Shown piece by piece: positions 44,717 to 53,792 of a stretch of DNA of 64,000 nt; the first letter of the stretch is position 1; every line of letters begins with the position of its first letter. Source of the DNA: Bacteroidota bacterium (lineage in GTDB: Bacteria; Bacteroidota; Bacteroidia; Flavobacteriales; Weeksellaceae); the NCBI GenBank assembly GCA_023458535.1, contig JAEWYW010000039.1, forward strand, positions 1 to 64,000. The letters are read 5' to 3'. The notes beneath the pieces are model-generated. The model was not told the origin of the DNA, did not search any database, and worked only from the letters and a program-made list of their open reading frames with translations. The position numbers and the translations under genes are program-made.

Positions 44717-46378
44717 TTAGATTTTGAAATTCATTTCTATTACAAAGCCTTGATGATTGTCAAAGAAAATCTCACCATTGTGGGAAAGAACCCTTTCCCG
44801 AATCCCTCTTAATCCATTTTTATCTTTTGCATGCAAATTTCCAACTCCATTGTCCTTATAGATCACCTTGAGCAAATCATCAGATTTTTCAAATTTCAGA
44901 ATAACCCTTGAAGCCTTACTATGTTTTTTCATATTTACGAAAAATTCTCGAATGATAAGATATAAATCCTGTGAAAAATTTTCAGTTAATAAATTCCAAA
45001 GTTCATCATCATTGCCCACTATAAAAATGCTCAGATCATCATTTTGAAAATTATGAGCTAATTCAGAAAATTTTTCTCTAAAATTAATGTGCTGTGGAAT
45101 AGTAAAATTATCATACGAAATATCTCTTGAACGCTGGTACATGCCATCTAACTGATCGAGAATTTCATCTTTATCGACATCATCGTGATGTTCCAAGTTA
45201 GACATCACCTGATAAAGACCGTTTGCTACCACATCATGAACCTTTTTGGAGGTTAATAAACGTTCTTCTTTAATTTGATTTTGAGCTTTGAGCTCAATTC
45301 TTTTTTTTCTTTTTTCATACCAATAATAACCACCAAAAACGCTTATCAACAATAATAATAAGCCGGAATAGAGCATGTACTCTTTTTGTTGAAGGTCTTT
45401 CTCCAATTTGAGGTTGTGGGCTTTGTTTTTTTCACTTTCAAAACGGATTAATGCAAATTGATTTTTCGTGGAATTCTGAACAACATCTAAACTGTCCGAC
45501 AATTTTTTGTACTCGGTAAAATATTTTTTGGAATTGCTTTCATTTTCTGTTTTTATTAGAAAGTCGAGAGCTTGAAGCTGATCTGAAGGAGATGCCAATC
45601 TTCGCGAGATTTCTAACATTTTCCTACCATAAAACTTGGTAGAATCTTTGTTTTTATCCAAATAATACTCTGTAAAATAACAATAAACGGCATCGAGTCC
45701 CCACTGATCATTTTCTTTTGTGTAAAAAGCCAAAGCATCTCTGAAAATAGGTTCTGGGTGAAAGTCCTGACTAGCCATCCAGGCTGAACGTGCATGGTTT
45801 ACCGCTATTTTGTGATACACCTCGTCCTTTGATTTTAGACTTGCAAGAAGATCTTGATAGATTTTTTTCGACTGCGAAAACTTACCCTGTGCATGTAGAG
45901 AAGCAGCCAAGTTGTTTTTCACCATTAGGTTATCTAAAGTATCCTTGGAAAATTGTAACGCCTGAAGATAGAATTTTTGTGCATCCTTAAAATTTCGAAG
46001 ACTATTTGATGCTACACCGAGGTTATTGTAATTGCTCGTAATAAACGAAAACTGTGTACTGTCTTTGGTATTGAGGTATTTTGTTGCTGCTAAACTGGTT
46101 TCAATACTTCCCAAATTATCGCTTTCCTCTTCTTGAATAATAGCCATGTTAACAAGGCATTTTGCTACTTGGAAAGAATCTTCTTTCTTTTGGAAGATAT
46201 CTTTGGCCTTATTCAGGTTAGAAAATGCTTTTTGCTTGTTATTTTGTTCTAAATAAATGAATGATGAATCGTATATCTTTTTAGCGGCTAAAAATTCGGG
46301 GTCAGCATCATTTTCCGCTTTTGGCGAACAAGAGAAGAGGATGATAATAATGAATAAGTAAAGATGATGCAGCTTCAC
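44717..46378 (-). CDS. TPR-containing sensor histidine kinase, lipidated N-terminus
   Basis: A 553-residue kinase paired with the adjacent regulator. Order: an N-terminal segment ending FSC (Cys17), which reads as a lipobox; TPR repeats in the periplasm (about 25-300, e.g. NLGVASNSLRNFKDAQKFYLQAL and AASLHAQGKFSQSKKIYQDL); a transmembrane helix (about 330-350); a HisKA_3-type dimerisation domain with the phospho-accepting His in KKVHDVVANGL; and an HATPase domain with EFFVNMKKHSKAS, YKDNGVGN and GLRGIRERVLSH. Senses an unknown signal in the envelope. HK precedes RR; 5-base gap. Confidence 0.9.
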   Translation of the reverse strand: MKLHHLYLFIIIILFSCSPKAENDADPEFLAAKKIYDSSFIYLEQNNKQKAFSNLNKAKDIFQKKEDSFQVAKCLVNMAIIQEEESDNLGSIETSLAATKYLNTKDSTQFSFITSNYNNLGVASNSLRNFKDAQKFYLQALQFSKDTLDNLMVKNNLAASLHAQGKFSQSKKIYQDLLASLKSKDEVYHKIAVNHARSAWMASQDFHPEPIFRDALAFYTKENDQWGLDAVYCYFTEYYLDKNKDSTKFYGRKMLEISRRLASPSDQLQALDFLIKTENESNSKKYFTEYKKLSDSLDVVQNSTKNQFALIRFESEKNKAHNLKLEKDLQQKEYMLYSGLLLLLISVFGGYYWYEKRKKRIELKAQNQIKEERLLTSKKVHDVVANGLYQVMSNLEHHDDVDKDEILDQLDGMYQRSRDISYDNFTIPQHINFREKFSELAHNFQNDDLSIFIVGNDDELWNLLTENFSQDLYLIIREFFVNMKKHSKASRVILKFEKSDDLLKVIYKDNGVGNLHAKDKNGLRGIRERVLSHNGEIFFDNHQGFVIEMNFKI

Positions 46379-46395
46379 AACATAATAATATGAAA

Positions 46396-46851
46396 TTACA
46401 TGATTTTACCAACTTCACCACAAAGCCATTCTAACAGCTCAGAATCATCTTTTGTAAAAGGATTTAGCGTATGCGAATCAATATCAATCTGACCAATATT
46501 TTTTCCATTTTTGAAAATCGGAACAACAATTTCTGCTTTGGTATCTATAGAACAGCTAAGGTAATTACTTTGATCATGAACATCAGGCACAACAAAAGTT
46601 TCGTTGGAGACGGCGACCTGACCGCAAATGCCTTTTCCGTATGGTATAATGGTATGATCTGTCTCAGCACCAACATACGGACCTAAAATAAGTTCATCTT
46701 TTTCCCCATTTTTAAAATAAAAACCAGTCCAGTTATAATAAGAAATTTCCTGATCCAACAACTGGCAAATTTTCTTCAGTTTATCGTTAATATCTTGATG
46801 TGGACTTTCTAAAATGAACAGCAGTCGCTTTTTAAGTTCTAAATGTTTCAT
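46396..46851 (-). CDS. GAF-domain protein, free methionine-R-sulfoxide reductase-like
   Basis: A 151-residue single GAF domain: DQEISYYNWTGFYFKNGEKDELILGPYVG, IIPYGKGICGQVAVSNETFVVPDVHD, NYLSCSIDTKAEIVVPIF and the final IDIDSHTLNPFTKDDSELLEWLC. This is the fRMsr (free methionine-(R)-sulfoxide reductase) pattern. Of the three cysteines used by that enzyme, the GICG and LSCS cysteines are present, whereas the position of the first (G-P-x-x-G-x-x-x-C) is not Cys here. So it is either an active variant with different resolving chemistry or an inactive relative. Upstream of the kinase gene, same strand. Confidence 0.75.
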   Translation of the reverse strand: MKHLELKKRLLFILESPHQDINDKLKKICQLLDQEISYYNWTGFYFKNGEKDELILGPYVGAETDHTIIPYGKGICGQVAVSNETFVVPDVHDQSNYLSCSIDTKAEIVVPIFKNGKNIGQIDIDSHTLNPFTKDDSELLEWLCGEVGKIM

Positions 46852-46867
46852 GACTTTAAATGGTATT

Positions 46868-48304
46868 TTACGAAAACTCTCTTAAAGAAACTTCCTCCTT
46901 GTAACCGAACATTCCCCGCTCCTTTATCATTTCCGCAACGCCATCTGGAATTTGATTTTCCCAACCTTTTTCATTACATGAAATTTTCCTTAGGATTTCG
47001 CGCGAATAAATTTCAGAGTAATCTGGATTATAAGATTTGATGTCGACAATTCTCTTATTCAATTTGAAATATTTGTAGAGCTCTTTTAAATTTTCGTGAA
47101 CGCGAAGATTAGTAGAATCTAACAGTTCGTGAGTTTCAGGATCGAGGTAAGGATACAGATAAACTCTCATATCTTTTCTGAAAAATTTACCAAAAGCCTC
47201 TAATATGCCGCCCGATAAATTCTGATAATAAGACTCATCAAATACCATTAAAAGATTATTAACACCCATTCCTATCCCTATCTTACCATTGGTATAGTTG
47301 GCAAAATAATCTATCAATCTATAGTATTCCGAAAAATTAGATAAAATAACGGTATAACCCAATTTTCCTAGAACATCTACTCTATCTAAGAAATCTCTTT
47401 CATCAATATCGCCTGCTGCTTTAAGATTAGAGATGGTAATTTCAATTAAAACTTCGGTATCATCAAGTGTACAATCTGAATCTTTAGTGAACATTGCCAA
47501 GCCGTTTTCCAACATGTCTATATTCACTTTTGTTACAGGTCTGAAACTTCCTCTCACTGCGAAAATATTTTTCTTGTATAAAACATCGGCTGGAAGCATA
47601 TTATTTCCTTCGGAATTAAAAATAACAGCATCTGTCATACCATTTTTCACCAATTGTAAAGACATTAATCGATTATCAACGTACGCGAAAATAGGTCCAT
47701 TGAAATCAATCATATCAATTTCTAAATTATCGATAGAAATATCATCATATAAAGATTCTATTAGTCTTCTCGGATTGTCATAATAATTAAAAGCTCCATA
47801 AATAAGGTTTACACCTAAATTACCAAGTGTCTCTTGCTGCAGCGTAGCATCATTTTCATTAAATTTTACATGAATAACAATTTCATTGTAGTCTTCATTT
47901 TCAGAAACCTGAAAGCGAATGCCAACCCAACCATGTCCTTTCATGGTTTTATCGAAATTGATGGTAGTTACTGTATTGGCATACGAGAAGAATTTTCTAC
48001 CTGGAAAATTTTCTCTTGAAATACGCTCCTCAATCAAAGCTACTTCGTAACGAAGCATTTTTCTCAATCTGTTTTGGGTAACATATCTGTTTTTTGCTTC
48101 TTTACCGTAGATGGCATCACTAAAATCTTTATCATAAGCAGACATCGCCTTAGCAATGGTCTTTGAAGCACCACCTGCACGGAAAAAATGTCGTACAGTT
48201 TCCTGCCCTGCACCAATTTCAGCAAAAGTTCCGTAAATGTTTGCATCTAAATTAATTGCTAAAGCCTTTTGTTTGGGAGTAAGTTTCTGCTGTATAAAAG
48301 TCAT
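46868..48304 (-). CDS. Conserved protein of unknown function (478 aa)
   Basis: A 478-residue cytosolic protein. The N-terminus has DANIYGTFAEIGAGQETVRHFFRAGGASKTIAKAMSAYDKDFSDAIYG, a conserved Gly-rich block, and RKMLRYEVALIEERIS. There is a central mixed alpha/beta region and the later motif GIGMGVNNLLMVFDESYYQNLSGGILEAFGKFFRKDMRVYLYPYL. No P-loop, nucleotidyltransferase HxGH or transmembrane segment is seen. I know the sequence type as widespread in flavobacteria but no role. It lies 16 bases upstream of the GAF gene on the same strand and is divergent from the metallo-hydrolase gene. Confidence 0.8.
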   Translation of the reverse strand: MTFIQQKLTPKQKALAINLDANIYGTFAEIGAGQETVRHFFRAGGASKTIAKAMSAYDKDFSDAIYGKEAKNRYVTQNRLRKMLRYEVALIEERISRENFPGRKFFSYANTVTTINFDKTMKGHGWVGIRFQVSENEDYNEIVIHVKFNENDATLQQETLGNLGVNLIYGAFNYYDNPRRLIESLYDDISIDNLEIDMIDFNGPIFAYVDNRLMSLQLVKNGMTDAVIFNSEGNNMLPADVLYKKNIFAVRGSFRPVTKVNIDMLENGLAMFTKDSDCTLDDTEVLIEITISNLKAAGDIDERDFLDRVDVLGKLGYTVILSNFSEYYRLIDYFANYTNGKIGIGMGVNNLLMVFDESYYQNLSGGILEAFGKFFRKDMRVYLYPYLDPETHELLDSTNLRVHENLKELYKYFKLNKRIVDIKSYNPDYSEIYSREILRKISCNEKGWENQIPDGVAEMIKERGMFGYKEEVSLREFS

Positions 48305-48350
48305 GTAATTTTTTTTGTAAATTTACCAAAATTAAACGCATCTTCAAAAA

Positions 48351-49118
48351 ATGAAGTTGAAATTCTTAGGAACTGGAACCTCACAAGGCGTTCCCGTTAT
48401 CGGTTGCCACTGTGAAGTCTGTACTTCCACCAATCCGAAAGACAAAAGATTACGATCATCCGTACTCATCACTACAGATGGCGAAAAAAAAATACTGATT
48501 GATTGCGGTCCAGACTTCCGTGAACAAATGCTTACTAATAGAGAAGATGATGTGGATGCCACGCTAATCACTCATGAGCACAACGATCATGTCATTGGTC
48601 TTGATGATATGCGTCCTCTGATTTTCAAAAGTGGGATAGATATGCCTATCTACGCTCATTCTCGGGTAACCCATGAGATTAAGAACAGATTCCCTTATGC
48701 GTTCTCAGAAATGAGATATCCAGGGGCTCCATCTTTTGAAATGCATGAAATAGGTAATGAGCCTTTTGAGTTGTTTGATACTGTGATTCAACCTATAGAA
48801 GTGCTCCATTACAAGATCTCCATCTTTGGTTATAAGTTTAAGGACTTGGCTTATATTACCGATGCCAGCTTTATTCCTGATGTTGAAAAAGAAAAACTTA
48901 GAGGTTTAGATGTTCTCATCTTGAATTGTATCAGAAAAACTGATCCCCACCCTGCTCATTTTATACTAGAAGATATTTTACAAATTAATGAAGAATTACA
49001 ACCTAAAACACTATTGCTTACACATATCAGCCATCACTTCGGTTTGCATGATGTTGAAAATAAGCAACTTCCCAAAAACGTCGAACTTGCATACGACGGG
49101 ATGGAAATAATTTTCTAA
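48351..49118 (+). CDS. MBL-fold metallo-hydrolase (PhnP-like)
   Basis: A 255-residue metallo-beta-lactamase fold hydrolase with LKFLGTGTSQGVPVIGCHCEVC at the start (PhnP-type N-terminus with Cys and His), ILIDCGPDFREQML, the metal motif H-x-H-x-D-H in THEHNDHVIGLDDMRP, and the closing THISHHFGLHDV. The family acts as phosphodiesterases on cyclic phosphates and as lipoate-related hydrolases. Its exact substrate is unknown here. Starts divergently from the 478-residue gene. Confidence 0.9.
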   Translation: MKLKFLGTGTSQGVPVIGCHCEVCTSTNPKDKRLRSSVLITTDGEKKILIDCGPDFREQMLTNREDDVDATLITHEHNDHVIGLDDMRPLIFKSGIDMPIYAHSRVTHEIKNRFPYAFSEMRYPGAPSFEMHEIGNEPFELFDTVIQPIEVLHYKISIFGYKFKDLAYITDASFIPDVEKEKLRGLDVLILNCIRKTDPHPAHFILEDILQINEELQPKTLLLTHISHHFGLHDVENKQLPKNVELAYDGMEIIF

Positions 49119-49135
49119 AAAAATCGATAAAAAAC

Positions 49136-49167
49136 TTGCTCAAAAAGTAAAAATAATTTTATATTTG
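49136..49167 (+). promoter_or_regulatory. Promoter of tRNA-Leu
   Basis: TTG (49136-49138) and TATATTTG (49160-49167) separated by 21 bases, the best match in the window to the Bacteroidota TTTG-N19-21-TAnnTTTG promoter. The tRNA begins 17 bases after the -7 element. Confidence 0.75.
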
Positions 49168-49183
49168 CACACCAATTTAAGGC

Positions 49184-49263
49184 GCCCAGCTGGCGGAATT
49201 GGTAGACGCGCTGGTCTCAAACACCAGTTCTTAGGAGTGCCGGTTCGATCCCGGCGCTGGGTA
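49184..49263 (+). tRNA. tRNA-Leu (anticodon CAA)
   Basis: Acceptor stem GCCCAGC/GCTGGGT with discriminator A; D arm GGCGGAATTGGTAGACGC; anticodon stem CTGGT/ACCAG with loop CTCAAAC and anticodon CAA (reads TTG); a variable arm of about ten bases (TTCTTAGGAGTG); T arm GCCGG/CCGGC with loop TTCGATC. CCA not encoded. It has a good promoter and a strong terminator. The accessory region begins just beyond, so it is a natural integration target, but no duplicated 3' end is seen in the window. Confidence 0.95.
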
Positions 49264-49264
49264 C

Positions 49265-49304
49265 TAAAAACCTCTGTAATCAATGATTAACAGAGGTTTT
49301 TTTT
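49265..49304 (+). terminator. Terminator after tRNA-Leu
   Basis: AAAACCTCTGT/ACAGAGGTTTT perfect 11-base stem with an 11-base loop and T-run of eight. Confidence 0.9.
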
Positions 49305-49353
49305 GTTTTTAAAATAAATAACACTTCTAAGAGAGCGTTATCTGATCTTTGTT

Positions 49354-50160
49354 TTATTTTTTAATGAATTTGTGAGAAACTGAACCGTTTTTGGTATCAA
49401 TATTAATGATATAACTACCAATTGGAAGACTTCTAACATCTACTCTATTATTATCAGTTCTTATCACCATTGCTTTTCCAGACATATCGTACTTATAAAC
49501 GTGTAAAGTAGAATTATCGATACTAAAATTCAGTATATTTTGCCTTTGTAAATTAACTCCAAACTTTATTGTCTTATTGAATTTAAATTTAACAGAATGT
49601 ACCTCCTTTATATTTAGAATATCACTACAGAAATTGTCTGAAGGATTTTCTTTTTTTTGTAAAAGCAAACACAGCAAGGAAATATGCCAATAAAATTTAT
49701 TTATATATAGCATTTTAGGCATTTCATTATAAACACCAATACCTTTAGTTTTTCCACTTGTAATATTATTAATATAGTCTAAATAAATAGGACGAAACCA
49801 TTTTTTCCACAATCTATCTTCCTCACCACTGTATATTGCAACAATTTGTTTTGGAAGTTTATTATATGGATCAGATACTTTTTTTTCATCTATTGTAGTA
49901 ATTACATTGGTTTTATTTTTGCGAATATTTATTTTTTCCGTAGAACCACTTATGCAATAAGTTATAGAAAAGTTAAAAGGTATTTCTTTTTCTTTTTTAT
50001 TATATAAATAATAGAAAATTATGGAAAGAGATTCAAGCAAGTTACTTTTACCACTACCATTATTGCCAATAAATGCCATTACTCCTGATGAGTTTTCTTG
50101 GAGGTCTATATCGAGGTTTTTATACTCTTTGTCTTTAATTTCTAAACTTGTTATTCTCAT
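49354..50160 (-). CDS. Chimeric gene: truncated AAA ATPase fused to a T9SS C-terminal tail
   Basis: Residues 1 to about 198 are the N-terminal half of an AAA/ABC-type ATPase, with Walker A GNNGSGKS (32-39) and Q-loop-like context; the Walker B, signature and rest are missing. From about 208 on (ILNFSIDNSTLHVYKYDMSGK ... LPIGSYIINIDTKNGSVSHKFIKK) the protein is the end of a type IX secretion sorting domain, which makes no sense on a cytosolic ATPase. The start lies 6 bases after the hsdS stop, so the ATPase once formed part of the restriction operon. Both parts are in one frame without stop. Probably a non-functional scar. Confidence 0.85.
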   Translation of the reverse strand: MRITSLEIKDKEYKNLDIDLQENSSGVMAFIGNNGSGKSNLLESLSIIFYYLYNKKEKEIPFNFSITYCISGSTEKINIRKNKTNVITTIDEKKVSDPYNKLPKQIVAIYSGEEDRLWKKWFRPIYLDYINNITSGKTKGIGVYNEMPKMLYINKFYWHISLLCLLLQKKENPSDNFCSDILNIKEVHSVKFKFNKTIKFGVNLQRQNILNFSIDNSTLHVYKYDMSGKAMVIRTDNNRVDVRSLPIGSYIINIDTKNGSVSHKFIKK

Positions 50161-50166
50161 TGGTGC

Positions 50167-51534
50167 TTAGTTAAATATAGTTTGTTCGAATTCTTGATTG
50201 GCTTGCTCTTTCAATGATTCAGATAATTTCAACTTTTGATTTTTAGAAATTCTATACTTTTCTGTATCAATAGCTATTTTTACTTGTATATCTAAAGGTG
50301 GTATTGGAAATAAAAAATCTTGCATTTCCTGTGCATTAATGTTCGCTTGACCAGTAATTTGACGACTTACCATATCTTTTTGAATTTGCAGTATAGATGA
50401 ATTGAACAATTCATTTATGTACCTTACATCAGCTTTGCTTTTGTCTATTTTCACACGAATTAAATACGAGGCGAACGTGTATTTACCACTTTCATTAAAT
50501 ATTGCTGTTTTACCAACCAATTCCTTACTATTGGTACGATTAAAAAGTAAATCTTTTTTATTTAGAATAAACTTTTCAAAAGAAATATCATCCTTTAAAT
50601 ATTTAATATCATTAAGTCTCAATTCAGCATTATTGATGTTATTCATTCTTAATATAGGTAATCCTAAATCTTCTTTAGAAGCCTTTTCTGATAAACCATA
50701 TTGATAAGATTCAATTACCTCTTTTAATTTTATAAGGTTATATTTTCCAGAATCTAAAAAATTTAATTTTGAATATTTGGATAGATAGTCAATAGCCCAA
50801 CGATCTATTTTATTAAAACTAATTGTTCTTAATAGTTTAGAAGTTTTTTGAATTTCAACATTTTTGGACAATCCCAATTCAGTAAACAAGTACTGCTCAA
50901 TTTCTTGATCGATGTTATTTGCTTCAATAGCTAATTGATTTGCTTCATTAATTTTAGCAAAATATGCATCTATAATTTCTTGTTGTTCTTGGAGAGTTGG
51001 TAAGGGAATATGTATTTCTTCTAATAATTGATCTGGGCGAATATATTTTCTATTCGTTGTACCAGTTACAAAGCTATCTAGATAGGAATGTATTTTCTTA
51101 GATGTAAATAATAGCTGTAAAAAGTCAACATTTATTTTATCTGTATCTATTTCAGCAAAAGTCATATTTGAAGAACCAAATCCATCAGAAAGTTTATCAT
51201 TTACGACTCCAAAAGCACCATTTTTAGTATCAACTTTACACCAAAATAAATGATTTGGTTTTGCCTTATAGTATTCCTTCATCTTTAAGTCTTTACCTAA
51301 AGATTCTCTATTTAAATAAACACCTTTACCATAAGAGCGGACACCTAAAATTTTATATTTTTTCTCATCTTCAATCTTAACTTTTTCAATAGATGCTTTA
51401 GACAAAAAATTACCAAATAAAACTTGATTAAATTTAGGATTGAAGATAGTCTCATTTGTTAAATAGAATTTTGCATCCCACTTATTCAAATTAGAATATA
51501 AAATAAAATGTAACTTCCTTTGACTTGTTTCCAT
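50167..51534 (-). CDS. hsdS: Restriction-modification specificity subunit (HsdS-like)
   Basis: DNA-specificity subunit of a type I-like/IIB system. 455 residues with two target-recognition domains (about 1-170 and 230-380) divided by conserved helical spacers: TLQEQQEIIDAYFAKINEANQLAIEANNIDQEIEQYLFTEL (about 181-221) and the C-terminal PPLDIQVKIAIDTEKYRISKNQKLKLSESLKEQANQEFEQTIF. The tail of each TRD ends in a P-L-P/I-P-P-L motif, as in HsdS. Its start codon shares one base with the stop of the R-M gene, so translation is coupled. It would direct the fused R-M protein to its site. Confidence 0.93.
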   Translation of the reverse strand: METSQRKLHFILYSNLNKWDAKFYLTNETIFNPKFNQVLFGNFLSKASIEKVKIEDEKKYKILGVRSYGKGVYLNRESLGKDLKMKEYYKAKPNHLFWCKVDTKNGAFGVVNDKLSDGFGSSNMTFAEIDTDKINVDFLQLLFTSKKIHSYLDSFVTGTTNRKYIRPDQLLEEIHIPLPTLQEQQEIIDAYFAKINEANQLAIEANNIDQEIEQYLFTELGLSKNVEIQKTSKLLRTISFNKIDRWAIDYLSKYSKLNFLDSGKYNLIKLKEVIESYQYGLSEKASKEDLGLPILRMNNINNAELRLNDIKYLKDDISFEKFILNKKDLLFNRTNSKELVGKTAIFNESGKYTFASYLIRVKIDKSKADVRYINELFNSSILQIQKDMVSRQITGQANINAQEMQDFLFPIPPLDIQVKIAIDTEKYRISKNQKLKLSESLKEQANQEFEQTIFN

Positions 51535-53792
51535 TAGTTATAAAAGATTTCAGGTTCAGTCATAACATTATTTTCCGCTACAGGAATACGATAAATTTTA
51601 TTTTCTATCACTTCGTATTGAATGTCTTTTAGCAAGGTTTGCCACAATTTATTTTCTGTACGGTATTGCTTAAATTCTTCGGCTAAAGGCTCTAAATCGT
51701 TTTCAATTTTAGCACCAGTAGTACTAATACCTGCCTTTTCTACTTCGGCAATCGGAATTTGGTAATTGAATTTTTCTTTTATTACTGCTTTTATTTCCGT
51801 TTCGATTTTGTTTTCAATTGCTTTATGTTCCGCTTTTAACTCTTTTTTCTCATCGGCAGATAATCCTTCTTTTCCTTTCTTAGCTAACTCTTCTTCAATT
51901 TCTTTTGAACGATTTTTGTAAATATCTTTTACTTTTTCACTAGCCTCTTTTACGATGGTATTATATTCTTTTTCTTCTTCTTCTGTAAATTTTTTAAAAA
52001 ATAATAAACTTGGCTTTACTGTTGCCCCACTTGCAATGAACACATCTTGTGGAATAGAAGTAATCAAAATAATTTTAGCTTTCCCTTCTACAAAATCACG
52101 GACTTTTTGCAAATTGGTATTATTTAAAACACCTTCTGGTAAAACAATACCCATACGTCCACCTGGTCGTAAAAGATTTAAACAACGTTCAATGAATAAT
52201 ACTTCAGTAAGTGTACTCATTTTCCCTGTTTCAAATAAATTTAATAACGGTTTATCGATATTGTTGTTGACTTGTTTCAATGCTTCGTCGTAAGAAGATC
52301 CGTAAATTTTTCTATATTTTTCGATACGTTCTTCATCTGTATACTTATCATCTTCTGTAATTTTTAAAGTCTTTTCAACACGTGCACCAAATGGTGGATT
52401 GGTTAAGATAACATCAAAACGATTCTCGAAAATACCATTAACATTTAATAATCCATCATTATGATGTACGCCACCGTGACCATCACCATGCATAATCATA
52501 TTCATTTTTGCGGTACGACTCATTCGAGGATTGGCATCCGTCCCATAAATACAAATTCTACTTAATTTGTATAATCTACCTTTATCATTGTTTATATCTA
52601 GTTCTGCATTTAATTTGGTGAACAAATCTGTCACCTGATCGTCAACTTTTACTTTCTCCTTTTCAGAAAGTTTTTCATAATCTTCGGTGTAATATTGTTC
52701 TTTGATTTTGTCTTTTGCTATCTGAATCTCATCTTCAATCTTCGCACGAATGTATTCAAAAGCTTTAATTAAAAAACCACCAGAACCACAACAAGGATCA
52801 CAAATGGTCTCACCTTCTTGCGGATCTAATACTTCAACCATAAAATCGACAACCGTACGAGGAGTAAAAAATTGCCCTAGTTCTCCTCGAAAAGTTCGAC
52901 CTAAGAATTGCTCGAAAGCAATTCCTTTAACGTCATCAGACGTCGTAGAAAGATTATAAATCTGTAATTCTTTTACGATGGCTTCAAAACTGTTTTCTCT
53001 GATCCGAATTATTTCAGTTGGTTCAAATAAATCATCATCTTTAAAGTTTTTCTTAACATTGGTAAACAAAGCTTGATAAAATAATTCTTCTTTATTTATT
53101 ATAGAAGATAAATAATTAGTCTTCTCTTTTTCATAAACTTCTAAATTAAAAATATTTCCTTCATTATTTTTTCTTTCATATAATGTCTTTATAAATAGGA
53201 TTTTAGAAATTTCATCAAAGGCTGCCTCAGGTGATAATTTATCATTATTGCGAATAATGTTATGGCATTTAAATAACGTTTTACTAAAATCTTCTCTTAA
53301 AAATTCATTAGTCTTTTGTAATAGTTCTCCGATTTTTGATTCACTTTGGGCTTCTTCATTATTTGGAATATCTAATATTTCTTCTGTGTTTAAAGTATTT
53401 GTTTTGAATGTTTTAGAAAATATTTTGGTTTGCTTTGAATTAGTAGCAACAAAAAATTCGGCTCCTATATTTTTAGATAAATTAATACCTTTAAAATAAT
53501 CTTCTTTTCTAATTACTATACTATCAGATTTACACTCAATGACTATTAAAGGTTTGTTATTATTTATCTTTTCTTCTAAATTTCTCCAAACAACTATATC
53601 ATATTTAATCGAATCTAAATTTATTGATTTAAATTTACTTGAATAATCTTGCTCTATTTGATTAAGATTATATCCATATGAATTAACTAACCTAACAATA
53701 TAATTTTGCCTTACCTCTTCTTCTGGCTTCAATACTAACCATTTATCTTTTAAAGGAGCATAAATCTTGTTGTCTTTAATTTGAACTTCCAT
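51534..53792 (-). CDS. R-M fusion: HsdR_N-like nuclease + N6-adenine methylase
   Basis: A 752-residue fusion. Residues 1-150 are an HsdR_N/PD-(D/E)XK nuclease domain: PEEEVRQNYIVRLVNSYGY, the catalytic Asp in SIKYDIVVW and Glu-x-Lys in VIECKSD. Residues 170-650 are a type I N6-adenine DNA methylase: GQFFTPRTVVDFMVEVL, SAM motif I DPCCGSGGFLIKAFEYI, and motif IV NPPFG. A coiled-coil helical tail (610-690) follows. No SF2 helicase is present, as in BcgI-like type IIB enzymes, whose RM subunit works with a separate S subunit. Followed directly by hsdS. Protects the host and cleaves unmodified DNA (inference). Confidence 0.9.
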   Translation of the reverse strand: MEVQIKDNKIYAPLKDKWLVLKPEEEVRQNYIVRLVNSYGYNLNQIEQDYSSKFKSINLDSIKYDIVVWRNLEEKINNNKPLIVIECKSDSIVIRKEDYFKGINLSKNIGAEFFVATNSKQTKIFSKTFKTNTLNTEEILDIPNNEEAQSESKIGELLQKTNEFLREDFSKTLFKCHNIIRNNDKLSPEAAFDEISKILFIKTLYERKNNEGNIFNLEVYEKEKTNYLSSIINKEELFYQALFTNVKKNFKDDDLFEPTEIIRIRENSFEAIVKELQIYNLSTTSDDVKGIAFEQFLGRTFRGELGQFFTPRTVVDFMVEVLDPQEGETICDPCCGSGGFLIKAFEYIRAKIEDEIQIAKDKIKEQYYTEDYEKLSEKEKVKVDDQVTDLFTKLNAELDINNDKGRLYKLSRICIYGTDANPRMSRTAKMNMIMHGDGHGGVHHNDGLLNVNGIFENRFDVILTNPPFGARVEKTLKITEDDKYTDEERIEKYRKIYGSSYDEALKQVNNNIDKPLLNLFETGKMSTLTEVLFIERCLNLLRPGGRMGIVLPEGVLNNTNLQKVRDFVEGKAKIILITSIPQDVFIASGATVKPSLLFFKKFTEEEEKEYNTIVKEASEKVKDIYKNRSKEIEEELAKKGKEGLSADEKKELKAEHKAIENKIETEIKAVIKEKFNYQIPIAEVEKAGISTTGAKIENDLEPLAEEFKQYRTENKLWQTLLKDIQYEVIENKIYRIPVAENNVMTEPEIFYN

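Noticed and set aside
49184..49263. tRNA-Leu as attachment site of the mobile element
   Set aside because: No second copy of the tRNA 3' end is visible in the window and the T9SS remnant lies between the tRNA and the element, so a simple insertion at the tRNA end is not supported by this sequence.
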